Shown here: positions 1 through 8,509 of the stretch, piece by piece | Layout: each line of letters opens with the position of its first letter | Position numbering within the stretch: the first letter of the stretch is position 1 | Source of the DNA: JAVVXB01 sp036651815 | GTDB lineage: Bacteria; Bacillota; Clostridia; Christensenellales; CAG-138 | Assembly (NCBI GenBank): GCA_036651815.1 | Contig: JAVVXB010000002.1 | Location: forward strand, 56,046-120,045 | DNA length: 64,000 nt | Direction: 5' to 3' | Notes under the pieces: generated by a model | The model's database searches: none | What the model was told of the DNA's origin: nothing | Seen by the model: the letters and a program-made list of their open reading frames with translations, nothing else | Position numbers and translations under genes: made by a program

Positions 1-1002
1 GACTGGAAAGGGACTCTCGCAGCCCACGAATGAAATAAAGTTTGCATATAGAATCTTTTGCAACATCTCATCAGGCAGACCTAAACCATGCAATACGAAT
101 GGATCGGAATGGACGAGAAAATGTCCATCGGAGCGGATGCCAACGGATGCCTTATCCGTCAAAAATGCGCGTTCATAGCGGACGCGCAGCGTGCTTTCTT
201 TTTCATCTAGCTTCATGATGGTGCCATTGAGCGTGGCACGGCCACCAATATCCGTGCCGTAAAGAATACGGCTGCAAAACCGTTCGAAAAACATGCGTGC
301 ATCATCGGGTGTGTTGCTCAGGTTCTCATACAACTCAATGCCGGGGGTAAGATCCACATGCATGTGTGGAAAACGCTCTAACCATTCGGAGAGCCGGATG
401 AGCTGCGCCGAGAGAAAAAACATGTGCGCGAAGGTGATGTTCAATTGTGGATGACGTTCCATTACCGTGCGAACCTGTCGGTACTGATGTTCGTTATTGA
501 CATCGTCAGGTCCATAGCCCCAGCCGGCAGATTTGGCAAAGGCAGGAATGCGTATCGCATCCCAGAAGATCTCCGGGTCGTTTACGTGCCAGAGGATGGG
601 CAATTGACATTCCTCCGCAAACGCCCAGAAAGGCTCCCATTGCGGATCGTCAAAGTCGGGGATGTCGAACATGCGGCGCATGGTGGGCTTGCCTTCCAAC
701 AGCTTAAGACCATCGCATCCGAGAGAAAGCAGACGTTTTACTTCCTTAATGAAGAATACACCGAGGTTCTTTTTGTTTCCGTATGCAGTGCAATCCAAAC
801 AACCAAAAGCAAATGTGGTTTCCGGATAGCGATGTTTATAGGCCAAAATATCCAGCGTGGGATTGAGTCTGCCGCAACCAGGAAGTGCGGCTAGACACGC
901 CATATCCGTATCGGTCTTTGCCAGTATGCTGGTCAGACTGTCCGGCGTAATTGGCCAGGCATAGTGAACATGACTATCCAAAACACGTAGATTATTCCAC
1001 AT
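1..1002 (-). CDS. Amidohydrolase-family metal-dependent hydrolase (C-terminus cut by window edge)
   Basis: Reading the minus strand from the ATG at 1002 gives 334 uninterrupted codons running off the left edge. The start is MWNNLRVLDSHVHYAW, whose HVH (residues 11-13) is the metal-binding HxH of the amidohydrolase TIM barrel. Further in come a His in ILWHVND, FAHM, and a YGTDIGG segment supplying the usual late Asp. This is the amidohydrolase_2 pattern (small-molecule hydrolases and decarboxylases); the substrate cannot be told. The start overlaps the end of the upstream AI-2E-type gene by 11 bp, so the two are probably co-transcribed and translationally coupled. Family assignment is good, function unknown. 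Confidence 0.82.
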   Translation of the reverse strand, partial: MWNNLRVLDSHVHYAWPITPDSLTSILAKTDTDMACLAALPGCGRLNPTLDILAYKHRYPETTFAFGCLDCTAYGNKKNLGVFFIKEVKRLLSLGCDGLKLLEGKPTMRRMFDIPDFDDPQWEPFWAFAEECQLPILWHVNDPEIFWDAIRIPAFAKSAGWGYGPDDVNNEHQYRQVRTVMERHPQLNITFAHMFFLSAQLIRLSEWLERFPHMHVDLTPGIELYENLSNTPDDARMFFERFCSRILYGTDIGGRATLNGTIMKLDEKESTLRVRYERAFLTDKASVGIRSDGHFLVHSDPFVLHGLGLPDEMLQKILYANFISFVGCESPFPV

Positions 1003-2158
1003 GCGCAGGTCCCCCTGAACTTGGCGTATCCGTGCCGTTTGCGGCTTTTTTCACGGGTGGGTTCGTCGGCTTGGAATCAGAACTTTTTTGATATAGGTGA
1101 ATGATTCCGTCATTGTTGAGACTTTGAATGAGTGCAAGGGTAATTGGCAGACCAAATAGACCGATAGGGCCGAATACACAAACGCCGACCACCATGCCGA
1201 GCAATGTGACAAGGGGATGCAGACCGACCCGGCTTCCGATGATTTTGGGTTCGATAATATTGCGGACAATGACAATGATCAGATAGATGATGCCAAAGCC
1301 CAACGCCCGCAGATAGTTACCCTGAATGACCGAAAGAATCGCCCATGGGATGAGTACCGTGCCGCTGCCTACAACCGGCAGGATATCGAACATTGCAATC
1401 AATATGGCAGTTCCTACGGCGTTTTCAACGCCTACTATGCTCAACCCGATGAACAGCTCTGCAAACGTAATAAACAGAATCAGCGCGTAGGACCGTGTGT
1501 ACCGCCACAGCGTGCGGGACAGATGCAATTTGATATTATGCAGTAGCGACTTTGTTTTGTCCGAACACTGGCGCAGCATGAACTCTTTTAGCAACGGCAG
1601 ATCGATGGAAAAAAAGATCGTTGCAATGATCATAATCAGCAGGTTCAGCAGATATTTCGGCAGCTTCAATGTAAAATTGGTTGCAAAGCCCACAACCTGT
1701 TTGCTGAGAGAACCAATGGTTTCACCAAGAGTTGTGGTGACGTTTGCCGCAATCATGTCATATGCAGCGGAAACTTTCGGATCAAGTTTCTGCGTAAAGG
1801 ATTCCATCGCCTTAAAAACATCAAACAACCAAGGTTCAATAGTATCGTTATAGAGCGTTGGCAGATGTAAAAAGAACGCCTTGGCGGCCAAGAAAAACTT
1901 GATACTGAGAATCGTGAGCAAAAAACCGATCAGTGCATAAAACAGCAATACCAGAACAACGCCAGCAACTCCCTTTTGAATGCGACATTTTTCATTTAAA
2001 AAACGAATAATGGGGCGTAATAGTAACGCCACGAGCAAGGCGATGACAAAAGGCATGACCGCGCTGAGCGCATAACGGCAGAGAAATATGGAGATGCCAA
2101 GAATAATGACAAAATAGAGGAAGTTGATAATAAAGTTTCTGCGTTTTTCCAGTTCCAT
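992..2158 (-). CDS. AI-2E family transporter (multi-pass membrane protein)
   Basis: A 388-residue hydrophobic protein of the AI-2E/PF01594 family. It has two N-terminal membrane segments (about residues 10-50), a third at 65-90, a soluble stretch at 100-150, then at least four more. The family hallmarks are visible: DILPVVGSG near the middle and IIEPKIIGSRVGLHPL before the last two helices. The C-terminal tail is polar and Pro/Ser-rich. The ATG at 2158 is preferred over the GTG at 2170 because GAGGG lies just upstream of it. Family members export small molecules or ions (AI-2, Na+/H+ antiport in some); the substrate here is unknown. The downstream amidohydrolase overlaps by 11 bp. Confidence 0.88.
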   Translation of the reverse strand: MELEKRRNFIINFLYFVIILGISIFLCRYALSAVMPFVIALLVALLLRPIIRFLNEKCRIQKGVAGVVLVLLFYALIGFLLTILSIKFFLAAKAFFLHLPTLYNDTIEPWLFDVFKAMESFTQKLDPKVSAAYDMIAANVTTTLGETIGSLSKQVVGFATNFTLKLPKYLLNLLIMIIATIFFSIDLPLLKEFMLRQCSDKTKSLLHNIKLHLSRTLWRYTRSYALILFITFAELFIGLSIVGVENAVGTAILIAMFDILPVVGSGTVLIPWAILSVIQGNYLRALGFGIIYLIIVIVRNIIEPKIIGSRVGLHPLVTLLGMVVGVCVFGPIGLFGLPITLALIQSLNNDGIIHLYQKSSDSKPTNPPVKKAANGTDTPSSGGPAHVE

Positions 2159-2181
2159 ATATTCCCTCACTTTCGCTATTT

Positions 2182-2210
2182 AATGTATCACTGTTATACC
2201 ATCTTGTAAA
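2182..2210 (-). promoter_or_regulatory. Predicted sigma-A promoter for the AI-2E/amidohydrolase pair
   Basis: On the minus strand TTTACA (2210-2205), 17 nt and TACATT (2187-2182) lie about 25 nt before the ATG at 2158. Spacing is ideal; the -10 is imperfect. Confidence 0.5.
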
Positions 2211-2399
2211 GCAGGGACACATCCTTTATACTATTGCGCAGAGCGACGCAAATCATGCAAAATTTATGTGAATCTGCGCAAACAGCACAATTTTTTAAAC
2301 CGAATGTTGTTTTTGATGGATGCAGTCAACGATTGAAAAAAAAGAAATCATTCTAACGCAACGTTATACGTTAAACTTCTCCATTAGAGGTGCTGAAAC

Positions 2400-2628
2400 A
2401 TGCGTTTATCGGTTGGCGAAATCGTAAAGAGGACGGACGTGAGCGCGCGTACGCTGCATTATTACGATGAAATCGGATGATTGCGGCCTACGAAGACCAC
2501 GATGGCAGGTATATCGGTATTATGATGACGAAGCCATTGGAAGGTTGCAGCAGATGCTGTTATACCGGGCGTTGGACATTTCGCTGTCGGATATTATGTA
2601 TATATACGGCAGAGGAATGACATGCTGA
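2400..2628 (+). pseudogene. MerR-family transcriptional regulator, frameshifted remnant
   Basis: From the ATG at 2400 the reading MRLSVGEIVKRTDVSARTLH and then YYDEIG is the winged-helix N-terminus of a MerR regulator (recognition motif TxxTLHYYDEIGLL). It stops at a TGA right after DEIG. The continuation is in another frame downstream: RYYDDEAIGRLQQMLLYRAL, then DISLSDI, the typical second half of the MerR DNA-binding domain, ending at the TGA at 2626-2628. At least one indel has therefore broken the gene, and the effector domain is missing. An inverted repeat AACGT-TAT-ACGTT at 2360-2372 could be the remnant operator. It sits directly before the GH112 phosphorylase and may once have controlled it (inference). 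Confidence 0.75.
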
Positions 2629-2721
2629 AAGATACGGGTATCATGCACAAGTTTTCCTGTGGGATGCAGCAGGTGTTTCAATAAAAAAATGAGAACGGGA
2701 GGTCAAGTTAGGGTGGATGAA

Positions 2722-4878
2722 ATGAATAAAGGTCGTGTCACGATACCCACAGATGTTGACGTTGTACCGGAAACATTGGAACTTTTGAAACGATGGGGTG
2801 CGGATGCGATCCGCGACTGCGATGGGACGGATTATCCTGAGGAACTCAAGACCGTGGATGCAAAGGTATATTCCACCTATTACACGACACGCAAGGATAA
2901 TGCATGGGCAAAAGCGAACCTTGACGAAGTGCAACAGTGCTATATCATGACGGACTTTTATACCGCTGTTGAAAGCACGCTTCGGATTCCATTGATGAAA
3001 GGCATCTCCAGTGAGCTGATGCAGGTGAACACGCGCGATGATATCAAGCGCTGGTGGGAGGTTATCGACCGCAGCACAGGCGAAACAGTTTCTCCGAAAT
3101 TGTGGGACTTCGATGTGCGTACAGGGGAGGCCGTTGTGCAAAATGCTGCACTTTTTCATCAGTATACAGTTAGCTTTCTTGCGTATTTGATATGGGATCC
3201 CGTGCATATGTATAACGCCGTTACCAACAATTGGAAAAACTTTGAGCACCAAATTACATTTGATGTGCGTCAGCCGAAAACGCATCAATATACGATGGAA
3301 CGTCTACGCAAATTCATTGCGGAGCATCCGTATGTGAATGTAATCCGTTACACAACGTTTTTCCATCAATTTACGCTGGTATTTGACGAACTAAAGCGCG
3401 AAAAATACGTGGACTGGTATGGCTATTCCGCTAGCGTATCTCCCTATATTCTGGAACAGTTTGAAAAAGAAGTGGGCTATCCTTTCCGTCCGGAATTTAT
3501 CATCGATCAAGGATATTATAACAATCAATACCGAGTGCCAACGAAGGAATTTAAAGATTTTCAAAAATTTCAACGCCGTGAGGTGGCCAAACTAGCCAAG
3601 GAAATGGTTGATATCACCCATGCGTACGGCAAGGAAGCCATGATGTTTTTGGGTGACCATTGGATTGGCACCGAGCCGTTCATGGAGGAGTTTGCATCGA
3701 TCGGAATCGACAGTGTTGTGGGCAGTGTCGGCAACGGTTGCACGCTGCGGCTCATCAGCGACATTCGAGGCGTCAACTATACGGAAGGACGATTTTTACC
3801 ATACTTTTTCCCGGATACTTTTTGCGAGGGTGGTGATCCCGTAAAGGAAGCGAAGATCAACTGGGTTACCGCACGCCGCGCTATTTTGCGCAAACCGATC
3901 GATCGCATCGGGTATGGCGGATATTTGAAATTGGCGTGTGCATTCCCGGATTTTGTTGCATATGTCGAGCGTGTTTGCAACGAATTCCGGGAACTGTACA
4001 ATAACATCAAGACAACAACGCCATACTGCGTGAAGACCGTTGCGGTACTCAATGCGTGGGGTAAAATGCGTGCTTGGGGTTGTCACATGGTTCATCATGC
4101 GCTTTATCAAAAACAAAATTATAGCTATGCTGGTGTGATTGAGGCGCTTTCGGGTGCGCCCTTCGATGTTAAATTCATTAGCTTTGACGATCTGCTTACT
4201 GATAGAACCGTATTAGACGACGTGGATGTACTCATCAATGTCGGGGATGGCGACACTGCGCATACGGGTGGCTCTGTCTGGGAAAATCCAGAGATTTCAT
4301 CGGCTATTCGAGCGTTCGTGTACAACGGCGGTGGGTTCATCGGTGTGGGCGAACCATCTGGTCATCAATACGAGGGACAGTATATTCAGCTGGCTCGCGT
4401 TCTTGGCGTTGAAAAAGAAACAGGAGTTACATTGAATTATGACAAGTATAACTGGAACGAAGTCGAAGGTCATTTTATTCTGCAGGATTGCGATGGACCG
4501 GTTGACTTCGGCGAGGGGAAAAAGAACATGTATGCGCTGGCGGGTGCAACGGTACTGTGTCAGCGCGAACATGAGGTGCAGATGGCGGTAAATGAGTATG
4601 GGAAAGGTCGTGCCGTCTATATTAGCGGTCTACCATATACCTTTGAAAACAGTCGTATTTTGTACCGTGCCATTCTATGGAGCACGCATGGCGAGAATAA
4701 CCTGTACAAATGGTTTTCCAACAATTTTAATGTCGAGGTGCACGCATACGTGACCAACGGAAAATATTGTGTGGTGAACAACACCTATGAGCCGCAGGAT
4801 ACCACCATATATAAGGGTGATGGAACGAATTTCCAGTTGCACTTGGCTGAAAACGAAATACGTTGGTATGAGATATAA
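2722..4878 (+). CDS. lnpA: 1,3-beta-galactosyl-N-acetylhexosamine phosphorylase (GH112)
   Basis: A 718-residue protein opening KGRVTIPTDVDVVPETLELL and continuing with GADAIRDCDGTDYPEEL, the diagnostic start of GH112 lacto-N-biose/galacto-N-biose phosphorylases; the full length matches the family (about 715-750). These enzymes split Gal-beta1,3-GlcNAc or Gal-beta1,3-GalNAc with phosphate, giving galactose-1-phosphate and the free N-acetylhexosamine, in the cytosol without a signal peptide. The C-terminal third contains the beta-sandwich and glutamine-amidotransferase-like parts seen in the family. Start choice: ATG 2722 has AGGGTGG close upstream; a GTG at 2713 with GGGAGG 10 nt before it is an alternative. 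The matching N-acetylhexosamine 1-kinase lies at 29020-30099 rather than next door. GNB versus LNB preference cannot be read here. Confidence 0.93.
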   Translation: MNKGRVTIPTDVDVVPETLELLKRWGADAIRDCDGTDYPEELKTVDAKVYSTYYTTRKDNAWAKANLDEVQQCYIMTDFYTAVESTLRIPLMKGISSELMQVNTRDDIKRWWEVIDRSTGETVSPKLWDFDVRTGEAVVQNAALFHQYTVSFLAYLIWDPVHMYNAVTNNWKNFEHQITFDVRQPKTHQYTMERLRKFIAEHPYVNVIRYTTFFHQFTLVFDELKREKYVDWYGYSASVSPYILEQFEKEVGYPFRPEFIIDQGYYNNQYRVPTKEFKDFQKFQRREVAKLAKEMVDITHAYGKEAMMFLGDHWIGTEPFMEEFASIGIDSVVGSVGNGCTLRLISDIRGVNYTEGRFLPYFFPDTFCEGGDPVKEAKINWVTARRAILRKPIDRIGYGGYLKLACAFPDFVAYVERVCNEFRELYNNIKTTTPYCVKTVAVLNAWGKMRAWGCHMVHHALYQKQNYSYAGVIEALSGAPFDVKFISFDDLLTDRTVLDDVDVLINVGDGDTAHTGGSVWENPEISSAIRAFVYNGGGFIGVGEPSGHQYEGQYIQLARVLGVEKETGVTLNYDKYNWNEVEGHFILQDCDGPVDFGEGKKNMYALAGATVLCQREHEVQMAVNEYGKGRAVYISGLPYTFENSRILYRAILWSTHGENNLYKWFSNNFNVEVHAYVTNGKYCVVNNTYEPQDTTIYKGDGTNFQLHLAENEIRWYEI

Positions 4879-5133
4879 GTATTGATATCGAACATCCATT
4901 CTGACTGACGAAACAAAGCAATGGCGGCCGGTTAAAACAATGTGCAATGCTGTTGTTGCGTTGTATACGGATGGTGGTTGCCGTTTTTCCTCTTGACTTG
5001 CCGGCTGATGGATAAAAAGAAACGCTGAAAACGGTTTGTTTTGAGAATGACAAGGAGGAGCCATAGCAAGAAAATGCTTCGGGTATTTAAGTTACGCATT
5101 TTCAATGCACAAAAGCGTGTTTTAATACTGTTA
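4879..5133. other. Intergenic stretch without recognisable gene
   Basis: Between the GH112 gene and the hydrogenase-like gene. Short open frames here have no family resemblance and no ribosome binding site. I see no clear terminator, tRNA or riboswitch. The remaining part (5134-5257) is the degenerate repeat listed separately. Confidence 0.5.
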
Positions 5134-5257
5134 TTGTGCGTATAATACTAGATTTATCGACATTAAACCTGTGAAATTTCCGCTTTAACTAACAAAAAAA
5201 TCAGACGAAACCGCACATTCCTCTTTTAGAAACACGCCCAAATCGAGTCGAATTATG
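5134..5257 (+). repeat. Degenerate ~115-bp repeat, copy A (upstream of hydrogenase module)
   Basis: This stretch aligns by eye with 8199-8311 at roughly two thirds identity with short gaps. Shared blocks include gattNatc, taaaNctgtgaa, ccgNNtNaact, cgaaacc and ctctttt. The two copies bracket the hydrogenase-like/SpoIIE gene pair in direct orientation. It could be an upstream regulatory region duplicated around the module, or scars of a small element. Confidence 0.5.
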
Positions 5258-5264
5258 GTATACT
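5256..5264 (+). promoter_or_regulatory. Extended -10 promoter for the hydrogenase-SpoIIE operon
   Basis: TGGTATACT is an extended -10 (TGn plus TATACT) about 33 nt before the ATG at 5298. No good -35 box is seen at the normal spacing. A strong ribosome site, GGAGAGCGGG, precedes the start codon. Confidence 0.5.
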
Positions 5265-5297
5265 AGCTGTGCCGATTACTGAAGGAGAGCGGGACAA

Positions 5298-6971
5298 ATG
5301 ACGGACTATTTAAAACTGAAAAAATCAAATTGTAAAAATTGTCATAAGTGTATTCGCAACTGCCCGGTTAAATCGATCCGGTTTGCGGATGCGCAGGCGC
5401 ATATTATTTCTGAGGAATGCGTACTCTGCGGCAAGTGTTTTGTATCCTGCCCGCAAAATGCAAAAGAAATTAGAGACGATACCGAAGCGGTCAAGGCAGA
5501 CATTGCTTCTGGCGTGCCGGTGATTGTCTGTCTTGCACCATCGTTTATTGCAAACTATAAAGGCACAACTATTGAGACAATGCGTGCTGCGCTTCTCAAA
5601 CTTGGGTTTTCAGATGTAGTTGAGACGGCTATTGGTGCTTCTATCGTAAAAACTCGATATGAAGAGCTGATTCGGGATGATGGCCAGAGCGTGATCATTT
5701 CGTCCTGCTGTACGGCGGTGAATAACTTGATTCAGAAGTATTATCCGGATGCACTTGCGTACCTGGCCAATGTAGTGACGCCTATGGAGGCAACCTGCCG
5801 CCTGATCAAGCACAAGAATCCCGGCGTCAAGACGGTTTTCATTGGGCCATGCATCGCTAAAAAACAAGAGGCTGACAACAGTCATGCCGTTGATCAAGCG
5901 CTGACATTCTTTGAATTGAGTAGATGGATGCAGGAGCGGGGTGTTACGCCGGAAACGGCCGAGAGTACCCTCGCTGAAAGCCGCGCACGTCTATTTCCAT
6001 TATCGGGCGGCATTTTGCGCAGTATGGAACCTTGGGATAAACGATATTCATATATCACCGTGGATGGGATGAATAATTGCATTTGCGCGATCAAGGACAT
6101 AATTGACGGGAATTTGTCGCACTGCTTTGTGGAAATGTCTGCATGTGTCGGCGGGTGTGTCGGCGGCCCGGCTATGGAGCAGGGACGCGAACGACCGGTT
6201 TCCGATTCGGTTGCGGTCAATACCTATGCGGGCAGCAAGGATTTTGTCGTTGAGCAGCCCAGCGTGGCGGATTTGATGCAAGGCTATCCCCGTACACCAG
6301 TACGCAAGATCAATGTCAGTGAGCGTGAAATTCTCGATGTACTCAAAAAAATGGGCAAGACCAAGCCGGAGCATGAGCTCAACTGCGGCACCTGCGGCTA
6401 TAATACCTGCCGTGAGAAAGCGCTGGCCGTTTGCTTGGGCAAAGCGGAGATTTCCATGTGTCTGCCTTACCTGATGGAAAAAGCAGAGTCGTTTTCGGAT
6501 ACGATTATTCAGAATTCGCCAAACGGGATTCTTGTACTCAATGAACAATACGAAATTCAGCAGATCAATCCTGCTGCGTGCGAGATTTTTCGCATCAAGC
6601 TTCCGAGCGATGTGCTAGGAATGCCGGCGGTTACGCTGCTGGACCCCGCACCGTTTATGGAGGCACTGCAGCGTGGCTCAACGGTCAATAACCGTCAGGT
6701 GTATCTTGCGGAGTATGGGAAATATGTGGTTCAAAGCGTTATCTATAACCACAACTATCATATTATTGTGGGCATTCTGCGCGATATCACCGCCGAGGTG
6801 AACACAAGGCGCATTAAAGAAACCCAGAGCGCGGAGACGGCAGCTGTGGCTGATAAGGTTATGGCTCGGCAGATGAACGTTGTGCAGCAGATTGCGTCGC
6901 TGCTTGGCGAAACGGCGGCAGAAACAAAAATCGCATTGACCAAGCTAAAGGAGTCATTGTCCGATGAATGA
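5298..6971 (+). CDS. Sensory-type [FeFe]-hydrogenase-like protein with ferredoxin, Fe-S and PAS domains
   Basis: 557 residues with a clear domain order. Two [4Fe-4S] ferredoxin motifs: Cys 12/15/18/22 and 41/44/47/51. Then an Fe-hydrogenase large-subunit domain (about 75-310) with H-cluster loops SSCC (135-138), GPCIAKKQEA (C185) and EMSACVGGC (C283, C287). Then a four-Cys Fe-S domain NCGTCGYNTC (363-371, with C388), a PAS domain (about 397-510) and a helical tail. The four H-cluster cysteines are kept, but the flanking TSCCP and MPC residues of catalytic enzymes are altered. This architecture next to a SpoIIE phosphatase matches group C (HydS-like) hydrogenases thought to sense H2 or redox state; that role is inferred. 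The SpoIIE gene starts 8 bp before this stop codon. Confidence 0.88.
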   Translation: MTDYLKLKKSNCKNCHKCIRNCPVKSIRFADAQAHIISEECVLCGKCFVSCPQNAKEIRDDTEAVKADIASGVPVIVCLAPSFIANYKGTTIETMRAALLKLGFSDVVETAIGASIVKTRYEELIRDDGQSVIISSCCTAVNNLIQKYYPDALAYLANVVTPMEATCRLIKHKNPGVKTVFIGPCIAKKQEADNSHAVDQALTFFELSRWMQERGVTPETAESTLAESRARLFPLSGGILRSMEPWDKRYSYITVDGMNNCICAIKDIIDGNLSHCFVEMSACVGGCVGGPAMEQGRERPVSDSVAVNTYAGSKDFVVEQPSVADLMQGYPRTPVRKINVSEREILDVLKKMGKTKPEHELNCGTCGYNTCREKALAVCLGKAEISMCLPYLMEKAESFSDTIIQNSPNGILVLNEQYEIQQINPAACEIFRIKLPSDVLGMPAVTLLDPAPFMEALQRGSTVNNRQVYLAEYGKYVVQSVIYNHNYHIIVGILRDITAEVNTRRIKETQSAETAAVADKVMARQMNVVQQIASLLGETAAETKIALTKLKESLSDE

Positions 6972-8136
6972 TCTGTTTATTGATATTGGCTTCGTCAGTA
7001 TCAACAAGTGGGGCGAACCTCTTTGCGGAGATCATGTGGATTTAGCCAAGGCCGAGGATGGTTCAACGATATTGGTACTTGCCGATGGATTGGGCAGTGG
7101 TGTCAAAGCCAATATCCTATCCACCTTAACGGCAAAAATCCTCTCCACCATGCTGGCAGCGGGATTGCCCATTGAAGAATGTGTACATACGGTAGTTTCC
7201 ACATTGCCCGTGTGCGCGGAGCGTGGCGTGGCATATTCGACGTTTACGGTTATCCGGCTCACCGCTTACGGGGATACCGAATTGATCCAGTACGATAATC
7301 CACACGTTGTGCTATTATCTGGCGGCAATTCGGTTGACTATGCAATAGAACAGAAATCTGTAGGCGACAAGCAACTTTTTTGTGCTAAATTTCGACTTAA
7401 GCCTGACGACGTGTTGCTTAGCTTTTCGGATGGTGCGTTGCACGCAAGCAAAACCATCGAGCTGAATCTGGAATGGGATCGCGATGCAATTACCGATTAT
7501 ATGGAAGCATTGTATCATTCGTCCTACTCGGCCAAGGAGCTTGCAACGCTGCTTGTAGAACAATGCAGTGATCTCTATGGTGGGCAGCCGGCCGATGATA
7601 CGACGGCTTGCGCTGTCAAATTGCGCAAACGACAACTGGTCAATCTGCTGTTTGGTCCGCCATCCAATCCGGCGGACGATACCCGCGTATTGTCTCTGTT
7701 TTTCAGCAAAGGCGGTAAGCATATTGTTTGTGGTGGCACAACTGCTGGCATTACGGCTAAGCACCTTGGAAAGCAGGTGCAGGTGGACACTGTGTCAGAC
7801 ACTTCCGATCTGCCGCCCGCGCTCTTGATTGATGGCGTGGATGTGGTCACAGAAGGTGCGCTGACCATGGCGCGAATGGTGGAGTATGCGCAAGATTATG
7901 CAAAGGATAATCGATTGTATCATTGCTGGAATAACGGCAGTGATGGCGCGGCACAGATTGCACGGCTGCTGCTGTGTGAAGCCAGCGATGTGGATCTATT
8001 TGTTGGTCGCGCCGACAATGCCGCCTACAGGAGCGAGGAATCAAGCCTCTGTTTTGCTGACAAAATGCGGCTTGCCGCGTCTTTGGCCGAAGCGTTGAAA
8101 ACTGGCGGGAAACGCGTGAAAATCGGATATTTTTAA
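6964..8136 (+). CDS. SpoIIE-family (PP2C-type) serine phosphatase
   Basis: 390 residues. Metal-binding Asp residues of the SpoIIE/PP2C fold appear in CGDHVDL (D23), VLADGLGSG (D41), LSFSDGA and QPADDTTACAVKL, which covers the complete catalytic motif set within residues 1-220. The remaining ~170 residues (after QLVNLLFGPP) are a C-terminal domain I do not recognise by name. Such phosphatases dephosphorylate anti-anti-sigma-type or other Ser/Thr-phosphorylated partners. The gene overlaps the upstream hydrogenase-like sensor by 8 bp, so the two should be made together, and the likely scheme is sensor input controlling phosphatase output. No anti-sigma factor, kinase or STAS target is present nearby, so the downstream target is unknown. 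Confidence 0.88.
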   Translation: MNDLFIDIGFVSINKWGEPLCGDHVDLAKAEDGSTILVLADGLGSGVKANILSTLTAKILSTMLAAGLPIEECVHTVVSTLPVCAERGVAYSTFTVIRLTAYGDTELIQYDNPHVVLLSGGNSVDYAIEQKSVGDKQLFCAKFRLKPDDVLLSFSDGALHASKTIELNLEWDRDAITDYMEALYHSSYSAKELATLLVEQCSDLYGGQPADDTTACAVKLRKRQLVNLLFGPPSNPADDTRVLSLFFSKGGKHIVCGGTTAGITAKHLGKQVQVDTVSDTSDLPPALLIDGVDVVTEGALTMARMVEYAQDYAKDNRLYHCWNNGSDGAAQIARLLLCEASDVDLFVGRADNAAYRSEESSLCFADKMRLAASLAEALKTGGKRVKIGYF

Positions 8137-8198
8137 TCAATTCGGGTGTGTTTCTAAAATTTCCCTAAAAAGCAATTTTGGTATCTTGTTTTGTTATT

Positions 8199-8311
8199 TA
8201 TGCACATACAATCCCGGATTCATCTCGAGTAAATCTGTGAATTTACCGACTGAACTGCCAAATAATACTCGAAACCTCAGATTTCTCTTTCGAAGATCAC
8301 TCGATTCATGT
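8199..8311 (+). repeat. Degenerate ~115-bp repeat, copy B (downstream of hydrogenase module)
   Basis: Second copy of the sequence at 5134-5257. It contains an exact dyad GTAAAT-CTGTGA-ATTTAC (8229-8246), which is decayed in copy A. It lies just after the SpoIIE stop codon and is not followed by a matching gene start. Confidence 0.5.
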
Positions 8312-8325
8312 CACTGAGAATCAAA

Positions 8326-8372
8326 AAATAACGCACGCCATTCGGTTCTGAAAAAAACCGGATGGCGTTCAT
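8326..8372. terminator. Hairpin between SpoIIE and FAD/Rieske genes
   Basis: An imperfect stem pairs CGCCAttCGGTT (8336-8347) with AACCGgaTGGCG downstream. The A-rich sequence before the stem gives a T-run only on the minus strand; on the plus strand the T-tract is absent. It may act as a weak terminator for the hydrogenase operon. Confidence 0.4.
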
Positions 8373-8509
8373 TGTATGCGGGTTATGAAAATACGCGCGG
8401 GAAGGTACAAAAGCGAAGGCAATGAGTTGTGTTTTAGCAAAACAGTATGAAAGTTTAAGAACTACGCTTGTTGAAAAATGGACATACTATCAAACGGGGT
8501 GATTAAAAG

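Noticed and set aside
424..894. A plus-strand frame of 156 codons near the left edge
   Set aside because: Lies opposite the amidohydrolase, whose motifs are clear; no family features.
2641..3288. A 215-codon minus-strand frame over the start of the GH112 gene
   Set aside because: Antisense to conserved GH112 sequence, no ribosome site, odd amino-acid composition.
6048..6548. 166-codon minus-strand frame inside the hydrogenase-like gene
   Set aside because: Antisense to conserved H-cluster and Fe-S coding sequence; no ribosome site.
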